From assembly GCA_024291935.2 (NCBI GenBank), contig CM044310.1:116756213-116820212 (forward strand): a stretch of 64,000 bases of DNA, written 5' to 3'. This document shows positions 1 to 14,121 of this stretch, piece by piece (position 1 is the stretch's first letter; the number at the start of each line of letters is the position of its first letter). Origin of the DNA: Okapia johnstoni (lineage: Eukaryota > Chordata > Mammalia > Artiodactyla > Giraffidae). Below the pieces are notes generated by a model that saw nothing but the letters and a program-made list of their open reading frames with translations, had not been told where the DNA came from and made no database searches. The position numbers and the translations under genes were made by a program.

Positions 1-233
1 CCTGGAGACCCAGAAGGAGATCAGGGATGGGGCCTGGGAGACCCGGGGGGACAGGGACCCAGAGAGAGGGCTCAGGGGCCTAGAGATACACGGTTAGGGA
101 CCCAGAACCGGCGGGGGGACACAGGCAGAGTGACGGAGTCAGGGGAGAGTCTGAAAGGACAGCTGTCCAGGGAGCGGAGACCAAGAGGACAGTTCTTGAG
201 GGGTTGAGGGGCACTGAAGACTTTGAGTTCTAC
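1..233 (-). other. PNKP: PNKP intron (partial)
   Basis: The exon ending at 234 is followed on the minus strand by a GTAGAA donor. No sequence matching the next expected PNKP exon (beginning DTLGSWQ) is present down to base 1, so this stretch is intronic. Confidence 0.8.
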
Positions 234-3200
234 CCTGTTCACGTGGACATATCCGGCTGACACGAGATGCTCCCGGAGGAAGGTGGACTTCCCGGCTGTG
301 AAGGGCACAGGGTTAGTGGAGCCTGAGGAGTTGGAGAGGGGCTGGGGCTTCCGGGGGTCAGGCAGTCTCACCCCCAGGAAATCCCACGGCGACGACCACC
401 TCCGGGTCTGAACTTAAGAGGGAGCTGGACTCGGGGAGGCAGAGAGGCCCGGAGCGGGGGACGGTCCTCTGGGAGGGACAGACAAGATGAAAGACCCCGC
501 CCCATCCCTGTGCGCCCCCCACCCTGCACCCAACACCACCCAGCAGGCCTCACCGGGTCAAAGGCTGGGAGCCCGAAGCGGGCCGCGGGCCACTTGAGAA
601 AGAACTCCTCAGGTGTGGTGAAGGGCAGGCCCAGGTTCAGGGCGAACTGCGGGCAAGGGCACAAGTCAGGTGGGATGGGGTGGGATGGGGTGGGGGCAGG
701 ACGGGGGTGGGGCACTCACCAGGCGATCTGCACAAGAGAAGTCTTTCTTCTTGCGCCCAGGGGCCCAGTTGGCTGGGCGTCCCGCTGCGTCTGGAACACG
801 GAACCCTGTCTCCACCAGCATCCTTGCGGATGGCCCGCCCGCATCAGCACCCACCCACCTCCCCAGCCCCAGGCCCTTACCTCCCACAAAGATGCTGTCC
901 CGGATGGAGATGGGCACGCCCTCGTTGGCCTGGGGAGGGACGGGGACAGATGAGAGGCAGTAAGGAGCCCACGCCCACATCTGTCGCACTAACGGTCCCG
1001 CCAGGTGGTCCCCTCGGTCGGTGCCCCGCGCCAGGCCTGACCTCTAGCCTCTGAGGCTGAGGCCTCAGCCACTTCTCACCCACTTCGCCGGACCATCCTG
1101 GCCACCAGTCTGTTCCGCAAGCGGCCGCCAGAGGGCGCCCGTTCCCACCTGGCGCGACTCCGGACCCCACGCAGTCTGACCCTGCCCTCGCCCCCTCACC
1201 CGCTCCGCGGTAGCCACACAGGCCTCCTCCCAGCCCGCGAACACACCCGACTCCGTCCACCTCAAGATCCTTGCACTTGCCGTTACTCTGCTCTACCCTT
1301 CGATGACACACGGCTCCCTCACTCACCAGCTTTAAGCCTTTACTCAATCAACACCCGGCCTTACCCTCACTGTTTTACACATCCATCAACACACTTCTCA
1401 TCTGCGCCCTCCCTAGTCCCGGAGCACCCGGGCGCAGGCAGGTCTGTCTTGCCCACTAATACGTTCAGCTCAAGAAGCTTTGTTTGTTCTGAAGAACAAA
1501 CCCATGAATGAATCCACGAGTGGTTTCTCTCTGGACCACTCTGGCTTTCCGAGTTTAAGAGCACTGGCCTCACCTACCAGTACTAGGACATGACAGCAAA
1601 GAAACTGAGGCGGTCAGGCCTGGGGAGGGTGTGACAGTGAAGGTCATGGACCAGAGACCTGGAGTGTGCAGGCAGGCGGGGAGCCCTGGGAGTCGGAGGC
1701 TCACCTGCTCCTGCAGGTGGTCCCACATGCCGCTCACTGGCTTCCGGTACAAGCCTGCGTGCGTGGCCACCAGCACCTGTGGGTGGGGCAGGGGTCAGAC
1801 ACCGCCCTTGACTCTGCTGACACCGAGTCCTTCCAAGGCACCTGAGTCCCAAGGACACTACACCAACCCTCACCAAGGCGAGCACCACTCACAATGCGTC
1901 TGTTAGCATCACCACCCTCGGGGCCCCCACCCACTCTCCAACTGGCTCACCATGTCACACCTTCTCCCCGGGTCTCTCTTTCCTCCTCTCTGTCCCTCCA
2001 CATAGTCCTTCAGCCTCCCATGCAGCCATACCTGAAAGGGGAGCCCCAGCTTCTCCACCACAGCCTCCACCTTGGCTTTGAAGTCCTCCGCTCGCAGCTT
2101 TCCACGCCCGATGCCCATCTGGTTGGTGAAGATCACCAACTGTGAAGGAGACGGGGTGTCACCCGGGCCCCTCCTCATCAGGCCCAGGCCCGCCTTGACA
2201 GCCGGCCACCACGGGCACACACCTTGTAACCCTCGTCGGCCAGTTCCCGGAGCTTCCGCGGGATCTCTAGGTACAAGATCCTAGGGCAAGCGAGGAAGCA
2301 CAAGGTGACCTGGTGCCCAGATGCGCCTCACCACCCACCCCTCCTTCCTCCAATCACCTCCAGTCACTGGGGCCAGTGGGAAAGACCTTCCCAGAACGTG
2401 TGGTGATGAGGGTCCCGTCCAGATCGAAACCAGCCACCTGGCGTCACCCAGAAAAAAGGAAGAGCAGCACTGGTCCACCTCTGGTCCACCTCGCTCGCAG
2501 GCTGGTTCACATCAACTCTGCAAGCTGGGACTATGGCCGCCCGCCCCTCACAGATGGGGAAACCCAGTCACAGCGAGCCTACCCATCTCATGCAAGGACA
2601 AGGATGCCACCTGGACAGCAGAGAGTGAAATCTTCTCTACCACCTCCCATTCCTCCTGAGCCCCTCAGTATTTCAATCTTTAAAATGGGTTTCGTATCCG
2701 ACCCAGCCTCCTTCCATGGCCTATTCTCACTCGGAGGGCTAATAACCATGAAAATCCAAATAGGAGCTAAGTTTTGTTTGGGTGTTAACTGGACAGTGCC
2801 ACGAGCTCCCTCAGTCTTCAGCTTGGGCCTCACCTTGCCCCGGGGCTTCACACCAGGTGCTGTGAACACCAGCAGCTTCTCGAAGGTCTCCCAGCCAGGG
2901 GATGACTTCCTTATCCGCTTTTTCTGCTGCTCAACATTCTCTTCCTCTCGGGTCACAGGAGGGGTGCCGGGTGGAGTGTCTGGCTGGGATTCTGGAGTGC
3001 AGGCCTCTTCCCAGCGCAGGGTCAGCGGGTGGAGGCCATTGACCAAGTACAGCGTGTCCCCCACCCCTAGAGAGCCCTCCAAACCCGGTCTCAGCTCCTG
3101 GGTCCCAGCAGTTGAGGGGTTAACTCCCAGCTGTAGAGAGAGGCAGTAGCTGAGGCTGGCCCCACCCCCGGCAACCTCCTCCAATCAAATAACAGGGAAA

Positions 3201-4314
3201 GGACTCGCCGTTCTCCACCAGCCAATCAGACCCTTGAGCCCCGCCTCTTCACCGTGTACCACCAATCAGGCTCTGGGAAGATTAGCAGCCTCCAGTCTTA
3301 ACCCAATTTAAATGGGGATGGATGTTTACCCGGTTGCAGCGGGCCACACCTGTTCCCCTCCCAGAGTCTGGTTTTCCCAATTGGGCCTGTTCCCCGCTGG
3401 GTGGCGATTCTCCATACCCTCCATCCCCACCCCCAGGCCTGATGCCTCTTGTTAAGGAATCGGTACCTGTTTCACTACCACCGTCCGAGTCTCAGGGTCA
3501 GCGACCAGCTCCACTGAAGATTGAAGGGGTGGAGTCAGGATCTGAATCCTTGAGTGACTGCTTCCCTCCCTACTGGGGAGCACGCCCCGCTTCAAACCAC
3601 AGGACGGGGCCACAGCACCCATTAGGCAGGAGGAAGCAGTTTATTTTCTAAGTAGGATTGGCTCGCTCCTTGACATGCAGGACATAAAGGCCTTACGATT
3701 GCCTGGGACACTAGTCCTCGCCTAGGGACACGGCAGGTATTTTTCTGTGTAGAATTGGCTTCTCCTTGACAATATGCAGATTCCGGACTTGGCCCGCTAC
3801 CACCCATCTCTGCTTAGCAATATGCACTTTTCTCCATAGAACTGGCTCTCTGCTTAACAAGGGTCGTGGCCTCATTCAAGTCTTCGCGGTAGCTTCTGAG
3901 TATCCTTCTCTGCCCAGTGACAAGTGTCTCGGGATGGACTCCATCCGCTCCCGCCCACGATGTCTGGCTAAATCCAGGTCAGGCATACCCCTTTTCTTTC
4001 TGTGCTCTCCACAGGGCACCTACCAACTTCAGGACTGGCTGCACCACGCAGTTCCGCATGGTGGCCAAGCATATCCCCTCCTGTCTATCTTTCCAATTGC
4101 CTGTGTTCCCGCTCCTTAAGCACGCCACACCACCCGGTCCGGCTCAGGCCCCGCCCCGCCTACCCTGGTTTCGGGAGCACTTCCGGTCGGTAACCTGCGT
4201 CAAGGGTCCCCGACCCAGGACCAGAGCTTGCCCGCCTGGGGGCAGGAAGATGGGAGGTGCTCCCCCAGCGGGGCTCTCCAGCCACAGGTGACCCTGGGCC
4301 TCCAGCCCGGCCAT
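234..4314 (-). CDS. PNKP: PNKP, polynucleotide kinase 3'-phosphatase (5' part; 3' end outside window)
   Basis: Bifunctional nuclear DNA-end repair enzyme that phosphorylates 5'-OH ends and removes 3'-phosphates in single- and double-strand break repair. Twelve coding exons are readable, all with AG/GT borders and consistent phase: 4164-4314, 3467-3513, 2834-3130, 2358-2437, 2223-2280, 2032-2139, 1705-1776, 881-929, 720-790, 554-646, 372-468, 234-295. They sum to 395 codons, and human PNKP is 521 aa, so about 126 residues of the kinase lie beyond base 1. The start is the ATG at 4312-4314, directly followed by the FHA domain ([14 protein letters not shown]). A basic linker ([14 protein letters not shown]) follows. 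The phosphatase HAD motif FDLDGT begins the exon at 2437. The kinase P-loop GFPGAGKST is split between exons 372-468 and 234-295. No frameshift is seen. The FHA domain is known to bind phosphorylated XRCC1 and XRCC4. Confidence 0.97.
930..1704 (-). other. PNKP: PNKP intron, about 775 bp, containing a CTCF-like site
   Basis: This is the largest PNKP intron in the window, lying between exons 1705-1776 and 881-929. It is CpG-rich around 1000-1260. Apart from the CTCF-like motif near 1124-1139 no gene or recognised repeat is seen. Confidence 0.7.
1124..1139 (+). promoter_or_regulatory. CTCF-like motif
   Basis: GCCGCCAGAGGGCGCC agrees closely with the CTCF core CCASYAGRKGGCRS on the plus strand. 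It lies in a CpG-rich PNKP intron. Occupancy is inferred from motif only. Confidence 0.5.
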
Positions 4315-4419
4315 TTTGGGAGTCGGCCTAGGGGGAAATAGGAAAACAGGTTTGAGTGGCAGCCCTCAGTTGCTACAGGAAGTCCCGCCTCCTCCCGCCG
4401 TCTCCACTAGGAATTCCCT

Positions 4420-4760
4420 TCTTCCGCTAAAGGTTCCGGAAGTCCCACCCACTCGACAGCCTCGGGGTAGCTCGGTTTCCCAGGCGACGACGCCCCACTC
4501 TACCTCCGGGATCCTGGACCCCAGCTTTCCAGGGCAAAGGCCGAAAAATTCGCGCTTTCGCCTCGGCCCCACGCTCACCCCTGTCCACTGCTGGGCTCAT
4601 TCGCCACGTCCGACCGGGGAGGTCTTGCCGGAGGCGCTGTGCCCGGGACTCGGCTGGCTGCTGTCTCTCCGCCCACGGAAATGACTCTTCCTGCCGAAGT
4701 GGGCGGGGCATTGGTGCCGCTGCGGCATAAGCCACGCCCCCTCAGGCCCAGACACCCTAC
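4420..4760 (-). promoter_or_regulatory. PNKP: GC-rich region upstream of PNKP, probable promoter and untranslated first exon
   Basis: A splice acceptor (CCCCCTAG) sits just before 4327, so 13 untranslated bases precede the ATG and at least one untranslated exon lies upstream. The stretch to about 4760 is CpG-rich and has ETS-like GGAAGT/ACTTCC elements and GGGCGGGG boxes, as expected of a housekeeping promoter. The start site cannot be placed from sequence alone. Confidence 0.5.
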
Positions 4761-4764
4761 GGTC

Positions 4765-5480
4765 CCTCTGCAGCTCTGACCTTCATCTCCCCTGCTGCAG
4801 TATGAGACTCCGGCGAATAGGGGGGAGTGGATTCCATGCTCACAGATCTTCCTCTTTCCACGTTGAAATCTAATGTTTCATTTCTTTTGCCGGAGATAGT
4901 TACAGCGGGAGGAAGTTCTTTTTAACGTTATTGTGTTGACAAAACCCCGGCAGGACAGCAGCCCTACCCTGCAATGCTGCAGTTTTCTCATCTACAGTGT
5001 GAGGATAATCGTTTCCACTTTGTGGGGTTACAAGGAAGACTGAATTAGTACATGTAAATAATTTGTAAAGGTGTCTAGGTAATAGTTTACCCTGTTTAAG
5101 TCTTGTCTTTCGTTAGCATTCCATCGGTGCTGATCTGATGGGAGACGGGGATTCCGCGTTTGCATTCTCATACCAGAAGGCATTTGTTCGTTTACCTCCA
5201 GCTGTCTTACATTAGTCCGACGCCTCCCGGCCTCAGCTGGGGGTTCCTGGCTTTTCCTGGGCACTATGTGGGCTCAGGAGACCGACTCAAAATTCATTCC
5301 GAAACTTACAGCCCTGAAGATTGGGAGTCCACGATCACACAGGAATGGAATCCTTCCTTCACCCTGTGTATCAATGTTTTCTTGTCTGGGGACGAGTCCA
5401 ATTCCCAACTGCATTGAGAAGCAATGAGACCTGCTCATTTGGTTTCGAAAAATGTTGCATGAACACCCAGAACACACTTC
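4765..5480. other. PNKP-AKT1S1 intergenic interval
   Basis: About 0.7 kb between the PNKP upstream region and the AKT1S1 poly(A) signal. It contains an old MIR SINE at about 4975-5095. No ORF with homology to a known protein was recognised. Confidence 0.6.
4975..5095 (+). repeat. MIR SINE fragment
   Basis: The order of words CAGTTTTCTCATCTACA, GTGAGGATAATC, then AATTAGTACATGTAAATAATTTG follows the conserved core-to-tail order of a sense MIR, with many substitutions. This is an ancient mammalian repeat. Confidence 0.6.
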
Positions 5481-5506
5481 ATATTCATTTGTCAGAGGTA
5501 AAACTC

Positions 5507-5512
5507 TTTAAT
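5507..5512 (-). terminator. AKT1S1: AKT1S1 poly(A) signal (ATTAAA)
   Basis: TTTAAT on the plus strand reads ATTAAA on the minus strand, about 850 bases beyond the AKT1S1 stop. It is the best poly(A) signal before the PNKP upstream region. The implied 3'UTR is roughly 5490-6361. Confidence 0.6.
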
Positions 5513-6361
5513 CTCAGAGCGCCCCTCCCAACTCCCGATCCCCACCCCCGACTCTCTCCCCCACACCAGGGCCGGAGAGTGAGGCCCCCTGCCCCCCACC
5601 TTGGGCGGACGAGGGCCCTTTAAGGCACCTGTGGGGGTGGGTGGAGAGGGGCGGGAGCTGGTAACGTCCTGGATGCCAAGGACGGGTTTGATTGGCAGGC
5701 AGTTGTGGGATGTAACCAATGAGAGGATGTCAGACCCAAGAACCGGATCAGGCCATCCCTGAGGGGGCCAGAGGGACAATTGTCGGGACTTCGGCGAACA
5801 TCAACCCCAGCCCCAGTAGTGTTAAGAACGTAAATTTAACGCCACAGGCCAATCCTGGACACAGGAAGAGTTGGCTACGGCCCCCCAGAAAGCTAGAGCC
5901 AATCAAATGGGGGAACTCAAAAAGGGTAGATGAGTCTCTCGGGAGGTTGGTCAAGCCCTTTACAGTGTTCAAGTCAATCAAATGAAGGAGCTGTCCATTC
6001 GCTATGCTGAAGTGGAGGACGATTACCCAATCCTGGAGCTTGACTCTGGGGGATGGAGCCAACGCCTTGCGAATTAGCCACGCCCCGGTCGCGAAGCAAG
6101 CCAATTCCTTACTAGAAAAAAATCTGTCGCTGGGCAGAGAGCAGACAGACCCAATCCTGAAATTGGATAGGCTCCGCTCGGCGGCGCGGGAGTTGTCGTG
6201 GGCTGGAAGGGTGGCGGGAATCTGCAAGGACTGGTCGATCCTGGTGGCCTGGGTCGTGGGAGGCCGGTCCCGGATCTGACTCGGATTGGCGGGCCCCGGG
6301 GGCGGGGCAGGGGTGTAGTGTAAGAGTGGGACGGACGCCGGGCCGGGCAGCTCCTCGGGCC

Positions 6362-9675
<3,314 letters not shown>

Positions 9676-11224
9676 TCACTGTCCACTCAGCCCCACGTGT
9701 CCACGCCCACCCCTGCTCACCACCTGATCCCAGCTGAGCTCCTCATCTTCCTCCCACCCGACCCCCACCCTCCGTTTCTGCAGGACTCCTCTCCATCCAG
9801 ATCTCCAGGCCCTGTCCTGGGCCCCCGGCCCATCCTCACCCTGTCCCCTCAGCCCCTGACTCTCCTCTTAGCCCTGTCCTGTTCAGTATAGGAGCCATCA
9901 GCCACACGTGACTAGGGAACACTTGAGATGTAACTGATCCAAAATGATAACGTGCCAAGAGGGTGAAATCCACAATGGACTGTCAAGGCTTACTTAGCAC
10001 AAAAAGGTAGGATGTAAAATATCTCATGAGCAATCTGAAGTTGATTAAATGTTGAAATGATGACGTTTATTTATGCTGGCTAAATAAAATAAGAGGGTAA
10101 AAGTGAATCTCATCTGTTTCTTTCTACTTTTTTAATGTGGCTCATAGAAAACGTGAAGTTACACACATGGCTCAGATCATATTTCTGACGGACTGTGCTG
10201 CCCTGCACCATGGTCCGAGCCTCCAGTCCAGTAGGCACCCAGGCCCTGGGCTCGGGATGGGGGGGTATCCTTTTACCCCCGAAGCTGACCCTGCTCCAGC
10301 ATCCCCTGGACAAGGTCACAGTCCCTCAGCCCAGTACCGGAAGGCCCGTCCCGGCCTCACATCCTTCCAGACTCCTGAGGCCCAAGGCCTTCAGTCCAGG
10401 TGAAGCCCCCCACCACCTGGACCACCTGTCCTCTGTGTACTTGTCACTCCTGCACCCACCCCTAGCTCAGGGTGGCCCCTCCCCATCCACGGGCTCCCAC
10501 AATGTCTGAATGATCCCCATTCTAGCCCAGATCCCTCTGGGAGCGCTACTTGGATGGATCCACATCCATTTCCCCAACCAGTGTGGGAGGCCCTCGAGGG
10601 CAGGCCTGTAGGATTCACCTCTGAGATACCAGCCTTGCCTGGCACATGGTAAGTCTCAGAAAGCTGGAGTTGAGCAGAAAATGGGATGCCGGCTGCTTTC
10701 TGCACCTGGGCTCTGCCCCCAACGTCCTTGCACTTCCAGTAGGTCCTCTGAAAGTCTCCCCTGATCCCTCAAGATGGATCAGATGCCTCCCCTAGACCCA
10801 CAATGCCCTGGGCTACCTCCATTACAGCTCTTGTCACACGAGCTGGTGACAGCTGTACCTCTGGCTGCCTCCTCCATCAGACTATGAGCCACCCGAGGTC
10901 AGGGATCTGTGTCCCCAGGACAGGTTCACCCTAAGTAGATGACCTGCTTGGATGCATCTCCTTACAAGGGGAGAAGAACAAGGGACCAGGAGCCTGACTT
11001 CCCACCCTGACTGCTGTGTGACCTCAGGCCTCTGAGTGGCCTTCTCTGTGCCTGTCTTCTCCCTGTAAACCAGTGGTTGAGCCAGGGCTGCTGGGCAGCT
11101 GAGGAGCCTCCCTAAAGAGGCAGCAGGCTCCTCATCACCAGAGGGATTCAAGCAGGGCTGTGATCTAGCCCTCCAGGGTCGTAGAAGTTAGATTTCAATT
11201 TGCATCCTCTTTGTGACTCATGAT

Positions 11225-11610
11225 CAGAGAGGCCAGAGTTTGCTGAGCACTTGCTCCGTGCAGGGACTCTGCAACGGTCATGATCCCTCCTACCTGACCT
11301 ACATAGGTGGGAGCTGTTACCTCACAAACGAGACAGTCAAAGCTCACGGAGCACAAAGCTCTTGCTGGAAGCCACATGCAGTGAGAGCACAACCGCTGCC
11401 AGTCCTGACAGACCCTGGAGCAAGTTTATCCCGCACCTCCCATGGGCCAGGCAGGGACCTGAGTGTGTCATCCAGTCTCATCCCACCCTTCACCACCCCT
11501 ATGAGGGCGGAGCTACAATAATCCCACTTTGCAGTTGCAAACTGAGGCCTGGGGAGACTCAATGTCTTGACCGAGATAGAGGGCAGGTCCTGGATCCAGA
11601 ACCTGTTCTT
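11225..11610 (-). repeat. MIR-type repeat sequence
   Basis: Two neighbouring stretches show antisense MIR words. The first runs from GAGCACTTGCTCCGTGCAGG through GGTGGGAGCTGTTACCTCAC; the second from ATGGGCCAGGCAGGGACC through CCCTATGAGGGC and CAAACTGAGGCC. Divergence is high and the borders are approximate. Confidence 0.5.
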
Positions 11611-12255
11611 AATCCTAAATGCCACCTACCTATCTTATGAGGAAAGATTTATGACTTCCTAGTCCAGCAGGGAAAAGCGAGGCTAAGAAGCTTAAGGCAC
11701 TGGCCAGAAGGCACACAGCTAGAAAGGGCAGAAGTGAGGGGAAAATGTGGTCTTCTTGACGGACTCCAAAGCCCAACCGAACTGGGAGGCACCCAGGGTC
11801 TCACAGCCACTTCTTGGGTCCCACCTGATGGAAGAAACTGGGGCTCAGGGTAGGAAAGTGAGAGGCCCAAGGTCGCACAGCCTGGTAATGCCAGGCCAGG
11901 GGGCTCTCACTTCCTTGGGACACTAAGGTAGGGCTCCTCTCCTAGAGAAGATCTGAGAGCAGATCAAACTCCGAGAGCCTGGGAATACCTGGAAAGTCAA
12001 GTGGGAGTGAGCAGGTCATGAGAGCCCCACACATACCTCAAAGAGGAGAGCGACTTACATAGACCTCCCTGCCAAGGCTTGGGGGTCTTGGGGGGGTCTC
12101 TGGCATTGGTTACCTAAAAGGAGTAGCCAAGCCAAATACCCCCACAGGAGAGTCTCCCATCCCTTCAGGTTCCAGAGGAAGTCCTGTTATCTTTCATGGA
12201 GCTGAGAGATGGAAAACACCCTCTCCGGCCAAACAGAGGTATTTAAGATTAGGGA

Positions 12256-12290
12256 AGAGTCGGACACGACTGAGCGACTGAACTGGATTA
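12256..12290 (+). repeat. Ruminant SINE 3' fragment (Bov-tA/BOV-A2 type)
   Basis: AGTCGGACACGACTGAGCGA followed by CTGAACTG is the diagnostic 3' end of bovine tRNA-derived SINEs and BovB. Only this tail survives here, in sense orientation. It is useful evidence of a ruminant genome. Confidence 0.75.
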
Positions 12291-12479
12291 AGCAAAGAGG
12301 GAGGTGAGACCTGTCCCCCATAGGAGGAAGGGACAGGTAAGGCGACTGGCTTTTTAGGATGAGTTGGGGGGTGAGGTGAGGAAAGCGACTCCAGGAAGAA
12401 ATGAGGAAAGAGGAAAAGTCCCCCAAGGAATGAGCGATGTTAGCGTGCCAGCGAAGTCCCCCGCAACCACCTGTCAAAC

Positions 12480-13110
12480 TGGAAGTAAAGCCCTTCCCCG
12501 CCCTAAGGTGCGAGGAACTCGGGGACGCACCCCGTAGCCGGGGGCAGGTGAATGTCTGGGGTCTTTCTCTACCGCTCACAGAACTCGCTACTTGGTCTGG
12601 GGGCTCAGATAAAGACCCGCTTCTCTGGGAAGAACACAGGAAATCCCGCCCAGGTGGGGGCTAGGACCGGAAGTCCCGCCTTTGGACGGGTGAGGGGCGC
12701 CCCGCGGCCTCACCGAGTAACCCCCCGACCCTGTGGACATGGTCCACGCCTAAGTCAAGAATCCTAGTGGGTCTGGAGACCGGAAGATAAGGCTGTCCAA
12801 GCTTTGCCTAGGGTCAGACACGACGGTTCCCGCGGCCGACACCTTTCCAGCGCTCAGCGTGAGGTCACTGGGCTATCTCTGCCCTCTGATCAACGCAGGC
12901 TATACCCTTCCCACGAGCGGCTCGCCCACCCGGCGCCCCTCTCCTCCGGACGGCCAAATCCTCCCCACACCGCGGTTCACAACGCCGCCTCCACTCACGT
13001 GCCCGTAGCCAGCATGGCCGGCCCGGCACCGTCACCGCCCTCAAAAGACATGGCGGTACCTTACGTCACTTCCGCGTCTTTGGCCCGCCTCCACTTTGCA
13101 CCATCCGCCT
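12480..13110 (-). promoter_or_regulatory. AKT1S1: CpG-rich probable AKT1S1 promoter zone with a CRE-ETS cluster
   Basis: CpG-rich sequence upstream of the AKT1S1 coding exons. At about 13047-13078 a YY1-like ACATGGCGG is followed by TTACGTCA (CRE-like) directly abutting ACTTCCG (ETS), a common housekeeping core-promoter arrangement. Human AKT1S1 has its untranslated first exons in this position relative to TBC1D17. The start sites are inferred. Confidence 0.45.
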
Positions 13111-13885
13111 CCCTAACACCAGCCGCCGGAGACCAGCATGGTGGCAAGGGTGCTCGCCGGATCCCAGTGGGACATTGGCGACGGCAGGGTGTCCATAAGA
13201 AAGATGGTGAAAGAAAGCCTTCACCTTTCTCAGACACAAACCCACATTTCGATTTGTTCCCCCAAAATATGTGGGAAATGCTACATGCACACTCAGAACT
13301 ACAGTATACTAACTCAAGCGACCTGACGTCCCTCACACACTAATAACCTCTTCCACAGAACTAGTGGAAAACAATGTCCATTAATGACATGGCAACCAGC
13401 CAGACATCATTTGTCCGTAACATATACGTAGGCTCTCCAGCATATCCCCCTTCAGCACCAAGACTGGCAAAGAGCCAACATGGCAACCTCTCTTGCTTCA
13501 GTTTGCCCAGTTTCAATATGGCAGCTCAGGCCAACTTTCGACGGTGACTTAGGAATTTGGGACTGTTTCGTTCCCAGGGAAACTGACGGTTTCATCCCTT
13601 TAACCCGAGTCCTTCAGGGCCTCTTGTGATGCACAGCTCCTCTCACCTTTTCTTTTATCCGTTTCTTCCAGGACCCTGCTTTCACGCCCCTCAGAGAGAT
13701 GGGACTGCCCCGCATTAACATGGCCTCAGCTCGCCGGCCTTGGCCGTGCCCTCGAGCAAAATGGCATCCTTTTGGCTTCGGTGCCAGCATGCAATATGGA
13801 GAAAGGACTAGGCCTCTCAGAGCCAGCTTGATCGAGGGGGTAGAGCTCTTGGACATGCCCCCTTGTTTACTTCGAGGTTAGGAAT

Positions 13886-14121
13886 GTAGTACTGCGCCTG
13901 CGCACTGGCCGCTCCGCCTCTAGCGTCTGTGGCATGTGACTCAAAACCTCGTGGTTCAAGCTCAGCCACCCCATTCTGAGAAATGGTTACACCCACTCCC
14001 GTTCTAGAACAGATAGGGACGCTACCACTGACTGGGCTTGCAGGGAGCGTCCAATCCGGATGTGACAGCACGCTGACCCGGAAAAGGAGGGGGCCGAGGC
14101 AGTGGGGTCTCGGCCGCGGCT
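13886..14121 (+). promoter_or_regulatory. TBC1D17: TBC1D17 promoter and 5'UTR with an NRF1 site
   Basis: A canonical NRF1 element, TGCGCCTGCGCA, lies at 13893-13904, and the sequence immediately before the ATG at 14122 is CpG-rich. About 0.8 kb separates this from the AKT1S1 promoter zone, so the genes are divergent. No TATA box is evident. Confidence 0.5.

Noticed and set aside
2313..3149. 278-codon plus-strand frame opposite PNKP
   Set aside because: It is the shadow of PNKP exons on the minus strand with intron sequence between.
9885..10205. AT-rich block as a regulatory element or gene
   Set aside because: It looks like a degraded DNA-transposon-type repeat, but the match is too weak to list as a confident mobile element.
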